Assembly (NCBI RefSeq): GCF_023156505.1
Contig: NZ_JALNMJ010000003.1
Location: 310,001-374,000 of the forward strand
Direction of reading: 5' to 3'
From: Roseibium sediminicola
GTDB taxonomy: Bacteria > Pseudomonadota > Alphaproteobacteria > Rhizobiales > Stappiaceae
Length of the DNA stretch: 64,000 bases
A model generated the notes under the pieces. That model saw only the letters and a list, made by a program, of their open reading frames with translations, was not told the origin of the DNA and did not search any database. Below are positions 39,615-49,876 of this stretch, in pieces. Position 1 is the first letter of the stretch. Each line of letters begins with the position of its first letter. A program made the translations under genes and the position numbers.

Positions 39615-41750
39615 ATGATCGAGCTTGTCGTCATAATTTGTGGCCTGTTGTCCATTGCCTACGGGGCGTGGGCCATCCAGTCCGTCATGGCAGCAGACGC
39701 CGGGAACGCGCGTATGCAGGAGATCGCCCTGGCGATCCAGGAAGGGGCCAGCGCCTACCTCAACCGTCAATACACGACCATTGCCATCGTCGGCGCCGTT
39801 GTCTTCGTTCTGGCCTGGCTGCTTTTGTCCGGGCCTGCGGCCATCGGATTTGCCATTGGGGCCATCCTTTCCGGAGCGGCCGGATATGTCGGCATGCTTG
39901 TGTCCGTCCGGGCCAATGTGCGCACGGCACAGGCGGCCAGCAAAAGCCTCGGGGCAGGGCTGGAAATCGCGTTCAAGGCCGGTGCCGTCACCGGCCTTTT
40001 GGTTGCCGGCCTCGCGCTTCTGGGTGTCGCCGTCTATTACACCATCCTGACCGGCATGATGGGCTACGAGCCTACCGACCGGACCGTGATCGACGCGCTT
40101 GTGGCGCTCGGCTTCGGTGCCTCGCTCATCTCCATCTTCGCCCGTCTCGGCGGCGGTATCTTTACCAAGGGTGCCGATGTCGGCGGCGATCTCGTCGGCA
40201 AGGTCGAGGCCGGCATTCCGGAAGACGACCCGCGCAATCCGGCCACCATCGCCGACAACGTGGGCGACAATGTCGGCGATTGCGCCGGCATGGCGGCCGA
40301 CCTGTTCGAGACCTATGCGGTGACCGTGGTTGCCACCATGGTTCTGGCGTCGATCTTCTTCGTCGGAGCGCAGGCAACCGAACTCATGATGCTGCCGCTG
40401 TTGATCGGCGCCAGCTGTGTGGTCACTTCCATCATTGGCACGTTCTTCGTCAAGCTCGGCAGCAACAACTCGATCATGGGGGCGCTCTACAAGGGCTTCA
40501 TCGCGACCGCGGTGCTGTCGGCGGTGGCGCTGGCCATCATCATCTTCGGCTGGCTGGGAGCGGGGACCGAATACTCTGTCCCGAACGGCACCACCTTCAC
40601 CGGCTTTGACCTCTTTGCCTGCGGCATTGCCGGCCTGATCGTCACCGGTCTGATCATTTGGGTAACCGAATACTACACCGGTACGGACTACCGCCCGGTG
40701 CGTTCGATCGCCCAGGCCTCGGTGACCGGTCACGGCACCAACGTCATTCAGGGCCTGGCCGTTTCGCTGGAAGCCACCGCGCTGCCTGCGCTCATCATCA
40801 TCGCCGGCATTCTGGTCACACATGCCTTCGCGGGCCTGTTCGGCATTGCCATCGCGGTGACAACGATGCTGGCCCTGGCGGGCATGGTTGTCGCGCTCGA
40901 CGCCTTCGGTCCGGTCACCGACAATGCCGGCGGCATTGCGGAAATGGCCGACCTGCCGGCGGAAGTGCGCTCCACCACGGACGCTCTGGACGCGGTCGGC
41001 AACACCACCAAGGCGGTCACCAAGGGCTATGCCATCGGCTCCGCGGGCCTCGGCGCCCTGGTGCTGTTCGCGGCCTATACGGAAGATCTCAGGTTCTTCT
41101 CGGCCAACGCGGCCGAAGGCTCGATCTTTTACGGCATCGATGTCGGCACCCTGTTCTCGCTCTCCAACCCCTATGTGGTGGCGGGTCTCCTGTTCGGCGG
41201 TCTCCTGCCTTACCTTTTCGGCGGCATTTCCATGACCGCTGTCGGCCGCGCCGCGGGCGCGGTGGTCGAGGAAGTCCGTCGTCAGTTCAAGGAAAAGCCG
41301 GGCATCATGCAGGGCACCGAGCGGCCGGATTACGGCCGGGCGGTGGACATGCTGACCAAGGCGGCGATCCGCGAGATGATCGTGCCGTCGCTGTTGCCGG
41401 TTCTGTCGCCAATCGTGGTGTTCTTCGTGGTGCGCGCTGTCGCGACCCCGGCGGATGCCTTCGCGGCGCTTGGGGCCATGTTGCTCGGCGTGATTGTCAC
41501 GGGTCTTTTCGTAGCGATCTCCATGACCGCTGGCGGCGGTGCCTGGGACAACGCCAAGAAATCCTTCGAGGATGGCTTCACCGACAAGGACGGCGTCACC
41601 CACCAGAAGGGCAGCGAAGCGCACAAGGCTTCGGTGACCGGCGACACGGTCGGCGATCCCTACAAGGATACGGCCGGCCCGGCGGTCAACCCGATGATCA
41701 AGATCACCAACATCGTGGCCCTGCTGCTGCTGGCGATCCTGGCGCACTGA
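39615..41750 (+). CDS. hppA: Membrane proton-translocating pyrophosphatase, K+-independent type
   Basis: A 711-residue, roughly 16-helix membrane pump that uses pyrophosphate hydrolysis to move H+. The substrate site [20 protein letters not shown] and the acidic [18 protein letters not shown] are intact, with a matching acidic cluster at the C-terminus ([18 protein letters not shown]). In [17 protein letters not shown] a lysine replaces the alanine of K+-dependent enzymes, marking the K+-independent, proton-pumping class. The ATG at 39615 directly follows GGGAGGA; a TTG at 39603 is unlikely. Confidence 0.95.
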   Translation: MIELVVIICGLLSIAYGAWAIQSVMAADAGNARMQEIALAIQEGASAYLNRQYTTIAIVGAVVFVLAWLLLSGPAAIGFAIGAILSGAAGYVGMLVSVRANVRTAQAASKSLGAGLEIAFKAGAVTGLLVAGLALLGVAVYYTILTGMMGYEPTDRTVIDALVALGFGASLISIFARLGGGIFTKGADVGGDLVGKVEAGIPEDDPRNPATIADNVGDNVGDCAGMAADLFETYAVTVVATMVLASIFFVGAQATELMMLPLLIGASCVVTSIIGTFFVKLGSNNSIMGALYKGFIATAVLSAVALAIIIFGWLGAGTEYSVPNGTTFTGFDLFACGIAGLIVTGLIIWVTEYYTGTDYRPVRSIAQASVTGHGTNVIQGLAVSLEATALPALIIIAGILVTHAFAGLFGIAIAVTTMLALAGMVVALDAFGPVTDNAGGIAEMADLPAEVRSTTDALDAVGNTTKAVTKGYAIGSAGLGALVLFAAYTEDLRFFSANAAEGSIFYGIDVGTLFSLSNPYVVAGLLFGGLLPYLFGGISMTAVGRAAGAVVEEVRRQFKEKPGIMQGTERPDYGRAVDMLTKAAIREMIVPSLLPVLSPIVVFFVVRAVATPADAFAALGAMLLGVIVTGLFVAISMTAGGGAWDNAKKSFEDGFTDKDGVTHQKGSEAHKASVTGDTVGDPYKDTAGPAVNPMIKITNIVALLLLAILAH

Positions 41751-41774
41751 ACCAAAGGCGTAACAGCAAAAAAG

Positions 41775-41807
41775 AAAACCCCGGCCTCGCAGCCGGGGTT
41801 TTTGTTT
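41775..41807. terminator. Bidirectional terminator between hppA and bamE
   Basis: A 9-bp stem (AACCCCGGC and GCCGGGGTT) with a six-base loop has an A-run on its left and TTTGTTT on its right, so it can end both the plus-strand hppA and the minus-strand bamE transcript. Confidence 0.88.
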
Positions 41808-41826
41808 CTCGGGTCGTCGGAGCTGC

Positions 41827-42264
41827 TTAGAGCGACAGGCTCGGGTTGGTCGCGCCCCTGAGGATCTGGGTCAGGAAGCCGTAATCGGCGCCGCCCGTGC
41901 GGGTCTTGCGGGTGACGATGTCGACGATCTTGCCGTCCTCGAGCGTATAGTTGCCCATGTCCTTCACAAAACCGTCTTCGTCGAAATAGACAGCGACAAC
42001 GCGCTGTTCGACAATGTCCGGGTTGAAAAAGGCGGTCGTCGCCGTTTTTTGCGAGATGTAATAATAGGCGTCGCCGGCAAGGCTCGAAGTTGTCGACGGG
42101 GAGCCGAGCACCAGTTCGACCTGCTCTCGGCTGGACCCGACCTGAACCTGGTTGAGCATGTCGCCGGTGACGACATGGCCGTGGGTATAGGTGGATGTGA
42201 AACAGCCCCCGAGCGGCAACGTGGCCAGAAGCGGAAGGAGCACGGCGCTCGCCTTGAAGTTCAT
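41827..42264 (-). CDS. bamE: Outer membrane assembly lipoprotein BamE (SmpA/OmlA)
   Basis: A 145-residue lipoprotein with signal LLPLLATLPLGGC and lipobox cysteine Cys21. The mature part has the SmpA/OmlA features VQVGSSREQVELVLGSPS and DAYYYISQKT. BamE supports BamA and BamD in beta-barrel insertion at the outer membrane. It converges with hppA and diverges from the CBP3-type gene, the order seen in many alphaproteobacteria. Confidence 0.93.
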   Translation of the reverse strand: MNFKASAVLLPLLATLPLGGCFTSTYTHGHVVTGDMLNQVQVGSSREQVELVLGSPSTTSSLAGDAYYYISQKTATTAFFNPDIVEQRVVAVYFDEDGFVKDMGNYTLEDGKIVDIVTRKTRTGGADYGFLTQILRGATNPSLSL

Positions 42265-42393
42265 CTAAGAAGTCCCGTCTCGCCAGACTGAACTGGCTGT
42301 ATTTGAATTTCGTTGCTTGGCAAAGTCACTATCGTGGGATAGGGCACAAGGCAACACCTGACTTCGCTTAACTTAGGCCCAGAAGGATTTGCC

Positions 42394-42942
42394 ATGATAT
42401 TCGGCCTGTTCCGACGCCGGTCCCGCGATGCCGAACACAAGGTGTATTGTGAAATCGTGGCTCAAGCGCGGCAGCCGGTCTTTTACACCGACTTTCTGGT
42501 GCCTGACACCATCGACGGCCGGTTCGACCTGATCGTCGCCCATGCGGTCCTGTTTTTCCGGCGTCTGCGCGGCGGAGGCAAGGACGTCGCGGAGTTTTCG
42601 CAGGACGTTTTCGACCTGTTTTTCCAGGACATGGACGCTTCCTTGCGCGAAATGGGCGTCAGCGACACCCGCGTGCCGAAGAAGGTCAAGGTCATGGGTG
42701 AGGCCTTTTACGGCCGCGCCGATGCCTATGTACCTGCTATCGAGGACAACGACGCCGCCCGGCTTTCGGAAGCCCTTGGCCGCAATATCTTCACGGACAC
42801 TCCAGAACCGCTCGCGCAGATGCGCCTGGCGCAGTATATGCTGCAGGCGTCAAGGGATCTGGAGACTCAGCCGATCGAGGCTTTTCTGAAAGGCGACGTC
42901 CACTGGCCTGACCCACACGCCTTCAAGGACAGACCGGTCTGA
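42394..42942 (+). CDS. Ubiquinol-cytochrome c chaperone family protein (CBP3-like)
   Basis: A 182-residue protein of the ubiquinol-cyt-c chaperone family, related to mitochondrial Cbp3, which aids cytochrome b assembly. Recognisable parts include YCEIVAQARQPVFYTDFLVPD, here given by position (residues 18-38), then DGRFDLIVAHAVLFFRRL and MGVSDTRVPKKVKVMGEAFYG by position (about 86-106). It is followed by the DUF177 gene after 43 bp on the same strand; the pair is conserved in alphaproteobacteria. Confidence 0.9.
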   Translation: MIFGLFRRRSRDAEHKVYCEIVAQARQPVFYTDFLVPDTIDGRFDLIVAHAVLFFRRLRGGGKDVAEFSQDVFDLFFQDMDASLREMGVSDTRVPKKVKVMGEAFYGRADAYVPAIEDNDAARLSEALGRNIFTDTPEPLAQMRLAQYMLQASRDLETQPIEAFLKGDVHWPDPHAFKDRPV

Positions 42943-42985
42943 TTTCGGGGGCGGTGCGGGACAGGTCCACAAAGAAAGAAGAACA

Positions 42986-43564
42986 ATGACAACAGAGACA
43001 TTTCCGTATTCCCACAAGGTGAATGCCAGCCGGGTCGTTGACAAGGACGAGCGTATCACGGTCGCGCCGGATGCCCAGGCACTTGCCGCGATTGCCGAAA
43101 ACTATGAGCTGGAGGCAATTCACGACCTGACGGCCGAGTTCATCCTGAAACCCTACCGCAAGGCGGGAGTGCGGGTCGTCGGACCCATCCGGGCGACCGT
43201 CAGCCAGAAGTGTGTTGTTTCGCTGGAACCTTTTGACAGCACGCTTGAGGTCGATGTCGACCGCACGTTCGAGCCGATGTCGAGCCGGCCGCGCAAGATC
43301 CGAGATTTGAACGAGGACGGCGAGATCGAAATCGATCTGGAAACGCTCGACCCGCCGGATGTGATCCTGGACGGCGTGCTCGACCTTGGTGCCGTGATCT
43401 GCGAGGAATTGGCCTTGTCTCTGGACCCCTTTCCGCGCAGGCCCGGAGCCGAATTCGAAGGTGGCGACGGCGAGGACGACATCGAGGCAGACGAGCCAGA
43501 AGAAAAGCCGTCTCCCTTTGCCGCGCTTCAGGCCCTCAAGGACAAGCCCGAAACCGGTAAGTGA
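42986..43564 (+). CDS. DUF177 (YceD-like) protein
   Basis: A 192-residue DUF177 protein, related to YceD, which in many bacteria is linked to 23S rRNA or ribosomal protein L32 accumulation. The family cysteine and following residues are in VSQKCVVSLEPFDSTLEVDV, and the C-terminal acidic region near EDDIEADEPEEK is unstructured. In many genomes the order is yceD-rpmF-plsX; here plsX follows after 207 bp with no rpmF between. Confidence 0.88.
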   Translation: MTTETFPYSHKVNASRVVDKDERITVAPDAQALAAIAENYELEAIHDLTAEFILKPYRKAGVRVVGPIRATVSQKCVVSLEPFDSTLEVDVDRTFEPMSSRPRKIRDLNEDGEIEIDLETLDPPDVILDGVLDLGAVICEELALSLDPFPRRPGAEFEGGDGEDDIEADEPEEKPSPFAALQALKDKPETGK

Positions 43565-43771
43565 ATGGTGCGGCGCACCAATTCCGGTTCTGACTGCGGT
43601 TTTCAACGCCAGATCCGGGCTAGGTCAGGAAAACGGTTGTCAGCCCTGCCAAAAACGGTATGTTCGCGCCGTTCTCGGCTGTCCGGCCTTGGCGCCTGCC
43701 ACATGAGTGGAAGTTTTTAGGGGCGCCGTCCGGTGCCGTTCTTGGTAGTCACACGTCAAAAGACCTTCTAG

Positions 43772-44836
43772 ATGGCGAAAACAATTCCGATTTCTCTGGA
43801 TGTCATGGGTGGCGACAACGGAGCCGAAGTGGTGATCCCCGGCGCGGAGATCGCGCTCGTCCGTCACCCGGACATCCGTTTCCTGCTTTATGGCAACGAG
43901 AAGGTTGTCGCGCCGCTTCTGGAAAAATATCCCCGGGTCCGGGACGCCTCGACCTTCCATCACTGCGATATTTCCATTGCCATGGACACCAAACCGAGCC
44001 AGGCCTTGCGCCAGGGCCGCTGGCGCTCGTCCATGTGGCGGTCGATCGAAGCGGTGAAAACCGGGGACGCCTCCGTTGCCGTCTCGGCCGGAAACACCGG
44101 CGCGCTGATGGCGATGTCCAAATTCTGCCTGCGCACCATGGCCAATATCGAACGGCCTGCGATTGCCGCGATCTGGCCGACGATGCGGGGCGAATCCGTC
44201 GTGCTCGATGTCGGCGCAACGATCGGTGCCGACGCTCAGCAGCTGATCGATTTTGCCATTCTCGGCGGCGCCATGGCGCGGGCCCTTTTCGGCGTCCAGC
44301 GCCCGACCGTCGGCCTGCTGAACATCGGTGTCGAAGAGGTCAAGGGCCTGGAAGAGGTGCGCACCGCCGGGCGGCTTCTGCGCGAGACACCGCTGCGCTC
44401 GCTGCAATATGCAGGTTTCGTGGAAGGCGATGATCTTGGCAAGGGCACGGTCGACGTCGTGGTGACCGAAGGCTTTGCCGGCAACATTGCCCTGAAAACG
44501 GCGGAGGGCACTGCCAAGCAGATCGGCAGTTACTTGCGCTCGGCCATGAATCGCACCTTTATGTCCCGCATCGGATACCTGTTCGCCAAGGGCGCGTTTG
44601 ACCTGCTGCGTGAGAAAATGGATCCGCGCAAGGTCAATGGCGGCGTGTTCCTGGGCTTGAACGGCATTGTGATCAAGAGCCATGGCGGCACGGACGCCGA
44701 AGGCTATGCCTCGGCGATCGATCTGGCCTATGACATGGTCAAAAACGAACTGACCCACAAGATCGCTCAGGATCTTGTGCATTACCATCGCGGCCGCTTC
44801 GCTGAAGCCGCGCCGACATCGGAAGGTGATTTGTGA
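43772..44836 (+). CDS. plsX: Phosphate acyltransferase PlsX
   Basis: PlsX turns acyl-ACP into acyl-phosphate for phospholipid synthesis. The N-terminus [19 protein letters not shown] and the later [16 protein letters not shown] are the family hallmarks. The 354-residue length is normal. Its stop overlaps the GTG start of fabH by four bases (GTGA), coupling lipid precursor synthesis with chain initiation. Confidence 0.96.
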   Translation: MAKTIPISLDVMGGDNGAEVVIPGAEIALVRHPDIRFLLYGNEKVVAPLLEKYPRVRDASTFHHCDISIAMDTKPSQALRQGRWRSSMWRSIEAVKTGDASVAVSAGNTGALMAMSKFCLRTMANIERPAIAAIWPTMRGESVVLDVGATIGADAQQLIDFAILGGAMARALFGVQRPTVGLLNIGVEEVKGLEEVRTAGRLLRETPLRSLQYAGFVEGDDLGKGTVDVVVTEGFAGNIALKTAEGTAKQIGSYLRSAMNRTFMSRIGYLFAKGAFDLLREKMDPRKVNGGVFLGLNGIVIKSHGGTDAEGYASAIDLAYDMVKNELTHKIAQDLVHYHRGRFAEAAPTSEGDL

Positions 44837-45810
44837 GCGTAATCCGTTCAACAGTGACCGGCTGCGGAAGCTATCTGCCGGAAAAAGTCCTGACCAATGA
44901 CGACCTCGCCAAGATGGTCGAGACGTCCGACGAATGGGTCGTGCAACGCACCGGAATCAAGCAGCGTCACGTGGCCGCCGAAGGGCAGGTGACGTCGGAC
45001 CTGGCGCTCGAAGCCGCCAAAAGGGCTCTGGCCTCCGCTGGCCGGGACGCCCAGGACATCGACACGATCATTCTGGCGACCGCCACTCCGGACAACACCT
45101 TCCCGGCGACCGCGGTCACGGTACAGGCCAATCTGGGCATTCATCACGGCGCTGCCTTCGACGTGCACGCCGTCTGTTCCGGCTTCGTCTATGCGCTGAC
45201 CACGGCGGATGCCTATATCCGTTCCGGCATGTCCAAACGCTGCCTGGTGATCGGTGCGGAAACCTTCAGCCGCATCCTCGACTGGACCGACCGGACCACC
45301 TGCGTCCTCTTCGGCGACGGCGCCGGCGCGGTTGTGGTCGAGGCCGCCGAAGGCACCGGCAGCAATGACGATCGCGGCGTGTTGACCTCGCACCTGCGCT
45401 CGGATGGCCGCCACAAGGAAAAGCTCTATGTGGACGGCGGGCCGTCGACCACCCAGACGGTCGGCCACCTGCGCATGGAGGGCCGCGAGGTCTTCAAACA
45501 TGCGGTCGGCATGATCACCGACGTGATCGAGGATGCCTACAGCGCCACCGGTCTGTCTTCCGACGACCTCGACTGGTTCATTCCGCACCAGGCCAACAAG
45601 CGCATCATCGATGCCAGCGCCAAGAAGCTTGGCATTGCCCCGGAAAAGGTGGTGACCACCGTCCAGTGGCACGGCAACACCTCGGCCGCCTCCATTCCGC
45701 TCGCCCTCGATACGGCTGTAAAAGACGGACGTGTCAAAAAGAACGATCTTTTGATGCTGGAGGCCATGGGCGGCGGTTTCACCTGGGGCTCCGTGCTGCT
45801 GCGCTGGTAA
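44833..45810 (+). CDS. fabH: 3-oxoacyl-ACP synthase III
   Basis: FabH starts fatty acid synthesis by joining acetyl-CoA and malonyl-ACP. The catalytic triad is visible: Cys in [13 protein letters not shown], His in [11 protein letters not shown] and Asn in [11 protein letters not shown]. It has 325 residues and starts with GTG overlapping the plsX stop. The next gene, ihfA, lies 143 bp further. Confidence 0.97.
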   Translation: MSVIRSTVTGCGSYLPEKVLTNDDLAKMVETSDEWVVQRTGIKQRHVAAEGQVTSDLALEAAKRALASAGRDAQDIDTIILATATPDNTFPATAVTVQANLGIHHGAAFDVHAVCSGFVYALTTADAYIRSGMSKRCLVIGAETFSRILDWTDRTTCVLFGDGAGAVVVEAAEGTGSNDDRGVLTSHLRSDGRHKEKLYVDGGPSTTQTVGHLRMEGREVFKHAVGMITDVIEDAYSATGLSSDDLDWFIPHQANKRIIDASAKKLGIAPEKVVTTVQWHGNTSAASIPLALDTAVKDGRVKKNDLLMLEAMGGGFTWGSVLLRW

Positions 45811-45953
45811 GGAGCTTTCCGGCTGCCCGGCACAAATATTACAAGGACACCGAGTTCAGGTTGACCGGCCTGCCTCAAGGCCGTACCGTATGGTCTTGCA
45901 TTGGAGTTCTCTTGCAAAATCAGCCAGATCACTGGCGTCCTTGAGGAGGGGTT

Positions 45954-46268
45954 ATGGGCAATCGGACTATTACCCGAGCGGATCTATGTGAGGCCGTTTA
46001 TCAGAAAGTCGGACTGTCTCGTACGGAATCGTCCGAATTGGTCGAACGTGTTCTTTCTGAAATTTCTGACTGTCTTGTGACTGGAGAATCGGTAAAATTG
46101 TCAAGCTTCGGTTCTTTTGTGGTCCGCTCCAAGGGTGAGCGCATCGGCCGCAATCCGAAGACCGGCGAGGAAGTACCGATTTCGCCGCGCCGCGTGATGG
46201 TGTTCAAGCCGTCCAACGTATTGAAGCAGCGGATCAACGATGCGCTGACGGGACAGGCCAGCAAATAA
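45954..46268 (+). CDS. ihfA: Integration host factor subunit alpha
   Basis: A 104-residue histone-like protein that with IhfB bends DNA. The DNA-contacting arm [20 protein letters not shown], here at residues about 47-66, is intact, and the tip proline is in [22 protein letters not shown] site lies before the ATG. Nine bases after its stop the MerR-type gene begins, the order found across alphaproteobacteria. Confidence 0.96.
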   Translation: MGNRTITRADLCEAVYQKVGLSRTESSELVERVLSEISDCLVTGESVKLSSFGSFVVRSKGERIGRNPKTGEEVPISPRRVMVFKPSNVLKQRINDALTGQASK

Positions 46269-46277
46269 CAAGACCGG

Positions 46278-46871
46278 ATGAGCTCGCAGGACAAAAGCCC
46301 AGACGCCTTTCGTACCATCAGTGAAGTCGCTGACGACCTGGACTTGCCGCAGCATGTGCTGCGCTTCTGGGAAACGCGTTTCGCGCAGATCAAGCCGCTC
46401 AAGCGCGGCGGCGGCCGGCGCTATTACCGGCCCGACGATGTGGAACTTCTGAAAGGCATTCGCTATCTGCTCTACGGCGAGGGCTACACCATCAAGGGTG
46501 TCCAACGCATCCTGAAGGAGCAGGGCCCGCGTTTTGTGATGCAGATCCGGCATGAAGCCGCCTCTCCGCTACCCACTGTTTCCGGCGAGACGACACTTGC
46601 CTCGGAACCTCAGGCCGAACCGCTCCCGGTCGACGAGCCGATCGCTCCGCGTGTGCCGCTGCCGAGCGGTGTCCTGGCCGATGACGCGCCGGACCCGGCA
46701 GAACAGACCCATGCCGGCAGTTTCAACATTCTGGGCCGCTTGCGCGGTGACAAACCGACCCCAAGCGGAGTTTCCGTCAAGTCGGCCGTGACCAAGGATG
46801 ACATTCGCCGTCTCCAGGCCACGTTGTTTGAATTGCTGGAATGCAAGCGTACACTCGACCAAGCGCGCTGA
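46278..46871 (+). CDS. MerR family transcriptional regulator
   Basis: A 197-residue protein with an N-terminal MerR helix-turn-helix ([19 protein letters not shown] and [18 protein letters not shown], residues about 11-60). The middle is a proline/acid-rich linker, and a short helix ([20 protein letters not shown]) ends the protein. The metal-binding cysteines of CueR/MerR types are absent. The family regularly follows ihfA, but its target is unknown. It converges with the unknown gene at 46904. Confidence 0.9.
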   Translation: MSSQDKSPDAFRTISEVADDLDLPQHVLRFWETRFAQIKPLKRGGGRRYYRPDDVELLKGIRYLLYGEGYTIKGVQRILKEQGPRFVMQIRHEAASPLPTVSGETTLASEPQAEPLPVDEPIAPRVPLPSGVLADDAPDPAEQTHAGSFNILGRLRGDKPTPSGVSVKSAVTKDDIRRLQATLFELLECKRTLDQAR

Positions 46872-46903
46872 TCCCGCAACGCTTCGCTACCTGCACCCGA
46901 ATC

Positions 46904-48208
46904 TTACCCTGATTTTTTGCCGAACAGTTTGCCAAGGAGACCGCGTTTGGGCGATCGCTGCTCCGTGTCTTCCTCGGATGCCTGCGCCTGCTGGGCGAAG
47001 GATCTCAGTTCCTCCATGGAAACGCGCTTGGACGGTTGAATGGGCGGCGGCGAACTCCGGCGGGAAAACTCCGGCTGCTCCGGCTCGCTCACTTCCGGCA
47101 TAGATGCCGTCTGCGGGTCCAGGTCGCTGAAAGCCTGGTCGCTTTCGTCCTCTTCGCTGATCTCAGGGCCGGGCTCCGGGGCTTTTTTGTTGCGTGAGCG
47201 CAGTTGTTCCAGAATGGCCGCGTCGATCGGGTCGTGTGGATTAAGCTCCCTGTCCTCGTCGTCACTGATGCCTTGGCCGATCCGGGAAAAATCCATTTCG
47301 TCGTGGAGAAGGTCCGTCGGCCCCTCTTCGCGAACAATGCCAAGTGCCGGATTGTGGAGGATCTTCAATTCGATTTCCGGCGGGCCACCATCGCTGGCCA
47401 TATGGTGAAGCACCTGGATCTTCTCGTTCTCGTCCTTTCCGAAAACTTCGCCGTCCCGAAGGACACGTCCGCTCCGGCGGATGAGCAAAAGGAACTCGTA
47501 CAGTTTCTGGACGAGATAATTGGGCGGCACGGCGCAGGGACGAAATTCCAGGGCATGGCCGATCAAGGCGTGAGCCCCGGCACCGAACACGCCAAAGAGC
47601 TGTTGGCCGGTCTCGGGGACTGTTTCGCCATAAAGGTGCGGGTGGAGATAAATCAGATCCGCAGTCTCGTCGCGGTCAAGTTCCAGAAAGGTTTCGGGTT
47701 TCATCAGGAACAAGCTGGATCCCCAGAAGACCACGCTGGCCCTGCGTTTGCTGACCACATATCGGGTTATGGCTCGGGCAAACGCCATTGCGACACCTGC
47801 TTCTTCGGTGTCACAAAAGGCGGTCGGAACCGAGGGCGCGGTGCCGTTGGGGAGCACACCCTTTTGCACGGAGATCTGGGTATAGGCTGTTGCGGATTGG
47901 ATGAGATCCGCAGCATCGGGAAAGGAGGACCGGACCGAATGGGCCTCCAGCGCGGTTTGCAGATGCTGTTTGTCCTCAAGCGCGACAGATTGGGTGACGA
48001 GGCAGTGATAATTTCCGCAAAGAACCCGGATGTCTGTTTCCGTAGAGGTGTCCAGAAGTCTGCAGTCCTCCGCCGGAAGTCCAAAGGACTCGGCTGTCTG
48101 GACGATGAAGTCGAAAATTTTCCGGCCGATGATCGGGTGATACGCCTGGTAAAGAACCTGCGCGTCGACGGAGGGAACGGGATGGATCTGCAATTGGACA
48201 CCCACCAA
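46904..48208 (-). CDS. Uncharacterised 434-residue protein with acidic tail
   Basis: I do not recognise this protein with certainty. The N-terminal two thirds (about 1-280) look like a folded alpha/beta domain, and the part FGAGAHALIGHALEFRP with VLRDGEVFGKDENEKIQV faintly recalls the DUF4261 family. The C-terminal 150 residues are acidic and serine/proline-rich, ending in a basic GLLGKLFGKKSG tail. No signal peptide or membrane helix is visible. It starts with TTG at 48208 (GTG next to it) without a clear ribosome site. A strong hairpin and a MITE-like element lie upstream. It converges with the MerR gene. Confidence 0.75.
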   Translation of the reverse strand: MVGVQLQIHPVPSVDAQVLYQAYHPIIGRKIFDFIVQTAESFGLPAEDCRLLDTSTETDIRVLCGNYHCLVTQSVALEDKQHLQTALEAHSVRSSFPDAADLIQSATAYTQISVQKGVLPNGTAPSVPTAFCDTEEAGVAMAFARAITRYVVSKRRASVVFWGSSLFLMKPETFLELDRDETADLIYLHPHLYGETVPETGQQLFGVFGAGAHALIGHALEFRPCAVPPNYLVQKLYEFLLLIRRSGRVLRDGEVFGKDENEKIQVLHHMASDGGPPEIELKILHNPALGIVREEGPTDLLHDEMDFSRIGQGISDDEDRELNPHDPIDAAILEQLRSRNKKAPEPGPEISEEDESDQAFSDLDPQTASMPEVSEPEQPEFSRRSSPPPIQPSKRVSMEELRSFAQQAQASEEDTEQRSPKRGLLGKLFGKKSG

Positions 48209-48226
48209 TTGTTAAATGGATATGCT

Positions 48227-48267
48227 CTGGTCTAAGGCTGAACTCCAGGGTCCCGACCTTAGACCAG
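48227..48267. promoter_or_regulatory. Strong inverted repeat upstream of the unknown gene
   Basis: CTGGTCTAAGG (48227-48237) and CCTTAGACCAG (48257-48267) form a perfect 11-bp inverted repeat with a 19-base loop. It lies 19-59 bases before the minus-strand start at 48208. No T-run follows, so it is more likely an operator or a leader hairpin than a terminator. Confidence 0.55.
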
Positions 48268-48320
48268 TCTCATAAAGAAGAGATTATCAGATTATTTCCT
48301 GAACGTTCTGTTTCAGGTGG

Positions 48321-48590
48321 CTAGGGTCAGGACCCATTCATTTGAGTGAAATGGTAGGGATGAATTTGTTCGGATACGAGGCGCAAAGCTGCAGGAAACC
48401 GTCCGGTTTCCAAAGATTTGCAACGACGTTGCCGGGCAAATTCCCCCTATCCCGGAGGGACGCAAAAACGGCTTTGATTTGCTGCGTCAAACCGCTCAAC
48501 CGGGCAGGAAGCCCGCTTTTCGCGCTTTTCCTTGCAACTCGTTGCCGTTTGTTGCGCCATTTCGATCAAATGAATGAGTCCTGACCCTAG
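48321..48590. mobile_element. MITE-like non-autonomous element, 270 bp
   Basis: The two ends are inverted repeats of about 34 bases (48321-48354 and 48557-48590) with three mismatches, both starting CTAGGGTCAGGAC. No open frame inside resembles a transposase. CTAG lies at both outer ends, as expected if a CTAG target was duplicated, which recalls IS5-group insertion at YTAR sites. A hairpin (GGAAACC/GGTTTCC) lies inside. The right end is 10 bp from the stop codon of the phosphodiesterase gene. It is probably mobilised by an IS elsewhere in the genome; this is inference. Confidence 0.7.
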
Positions 48591-48600
48591 TACACAAAAC

Positions 48601-49800
48601 CTAGTCCAGCCCCATGCAGGACGCATAGAAGCTGGTGGTGGCCGGCCAGTCGGAGAAGATGCCCTTGACGCCGACCTGCTGCGCCAGCACATCGACCACC
48701 TCCAGCACGCGGCCGTCGCCGTCGATGGCTTCGCCGATGCTCTGGTAGTACCAGCCGCCGCCCGACGAAAGTGGACCGGAGCGTTCCAGCGTCCAGGTGA
48801 TCAGATATAGGCCGGCCGCCTTGGCTTCGCGCGCATAGGGCGAGGGCACGATCTTGCCATCTTCCAGGCTCAGGAGCACGAAGAGCGGCGGTGCGATGTA
48901 ATTGACGCCCATGGCCTTCAACTCCGCCATGGACGGCGAGAAACTCGACGGATCCATCGGATTGAGGTCCCGGCGGGCATCGAGATAGACCGCCTGTTTG
49001 CCGAATTCCGGCTCGTTCTCGATCCAGTAGAGGACATCAGCAAGATTGAAGGACTGCGCAAAGACGTTTTCAGGCGCAATGCCGGCCGCCTTGTAGTCGT
49101 CGATCAGTTTCTGGGCATAGTCTTCCTGCGTCATGCCCTCATAGGGCATGGCGACTTCAGGTGCTTTCAGTTCCGGTGTGAACGCCACGCCGAGATCCTC
49201 GAACAGCCGGATGCTTTCGGCATGGGTCATCAGCGTGCCGGCGCCGCCGTAAAGCTCGGTGCGCCAGGGGGCGGTGCCCTTCAGATAGGCTTCTGCGCTT
49301 GTTGCCGTCTTGTCTGCGCCGTCCATCTTGCCGCGCAGAGACTTGAATTCGGCGAGCGTCAGGTCGGAGGTCCGGCATTCGGCCGATGCCGGCTGGTCGC
49401 CTGTTGCCGGGGCAAAGCCCTTGGTGCATTTGCCAGCCAGCTCCGTCGCGAGAATGTTGGTCGTCGTATGCAGATCATTCTGGGAATGCCGGCACACCAG
49501 CTCCTTGTCCGCGGTAAACGTCACATCGCATTCCACAATGCCGGCGCCCATGCGGGCCGCCGCCCGGTAGCCCTCTTGCGTGTGCTCGGGAAACATCAAC
49601 GGTGCGCCCCGGTGAGAGATCGAAAACAGCGTGCGTTTCGCCGGTTCTCCGAGGCAGCTTTCCAGCTTGTCCTTCAAGGGGCCGTCTGCCATCTGGCCGA
49701 CCAGCCAGGCGGGACGGGGACCGAGATCGATCTCGGCGGCAAAAGCGCCATGACCAAAAACAAGAGCAGCCACAAAGGCCGGAGCAAGACAAAAACGCAT
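48601..49800 (-). CDS. Periplasmic glycerophosphodiester phosphodiesterase
   Basis: A 399-residue secreted enzyme with signal [18 protein letters not shown]. The GDPD catalytic residues are in [20 protein letters not shown], given by position (about residues 60-79), with the metal site VECDVTF and the second histidine in VCRHSQND. Such enzymes release glycerol-3-phosphate from deacylated phospholipids. The ATG at 49800 fits the signal peptide; the frame is open to 49860. The MITE-like element starts 10 bp after its stop. Confidence 0.9.
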   Translation of the reverse strand: MRFCLAPAFVAALVFGHGAFAAEIDLGPRPAWLVGQMADGPLKDKLESCLGEPAKRTLFSISHRGAPLMFPEHTQEGYRAAARMGAGIVECDVTFTADKELVCRHSQNDLHTTTNILATELAGKCTKGFAPATGDQPASAECRTSDLTLAEFKSLRGKMDGADKTATSAEAYLKGTAPWRTELYGGAGTLMTHAESIRLFEDLGVAFTPELKAPEVAMPYEGMTQEDYAQKLIDDYKAAGIAPENVFAQSFNLADVLYWIENEPEFGKQAVYLDARRDLNPMDPSSFSPSMAELKAMGVNYIAPPLFVLLSLEDGKIVPSPYAREAKAAGLYLITWTLERSGPLSSGGGWYYQSIGEAIDGDGRVLEVVDVLAQQVGVKGIFSDWPATTSFYASCMGLD

Positions 49801-49876
49801 ATTGGGTCCAAATCTTCTGGAGTGGAATTGGGTAACTAAAGCGAACCGGCGAGGGAGCAAGAGTGGGTGAGGGCGA

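Noticed and set aside
39543-41747. A 734-residue open frame antisense to hppA
   Set aside because: Highly polar, repeat-free antisense frame of a conserved membrane pump.
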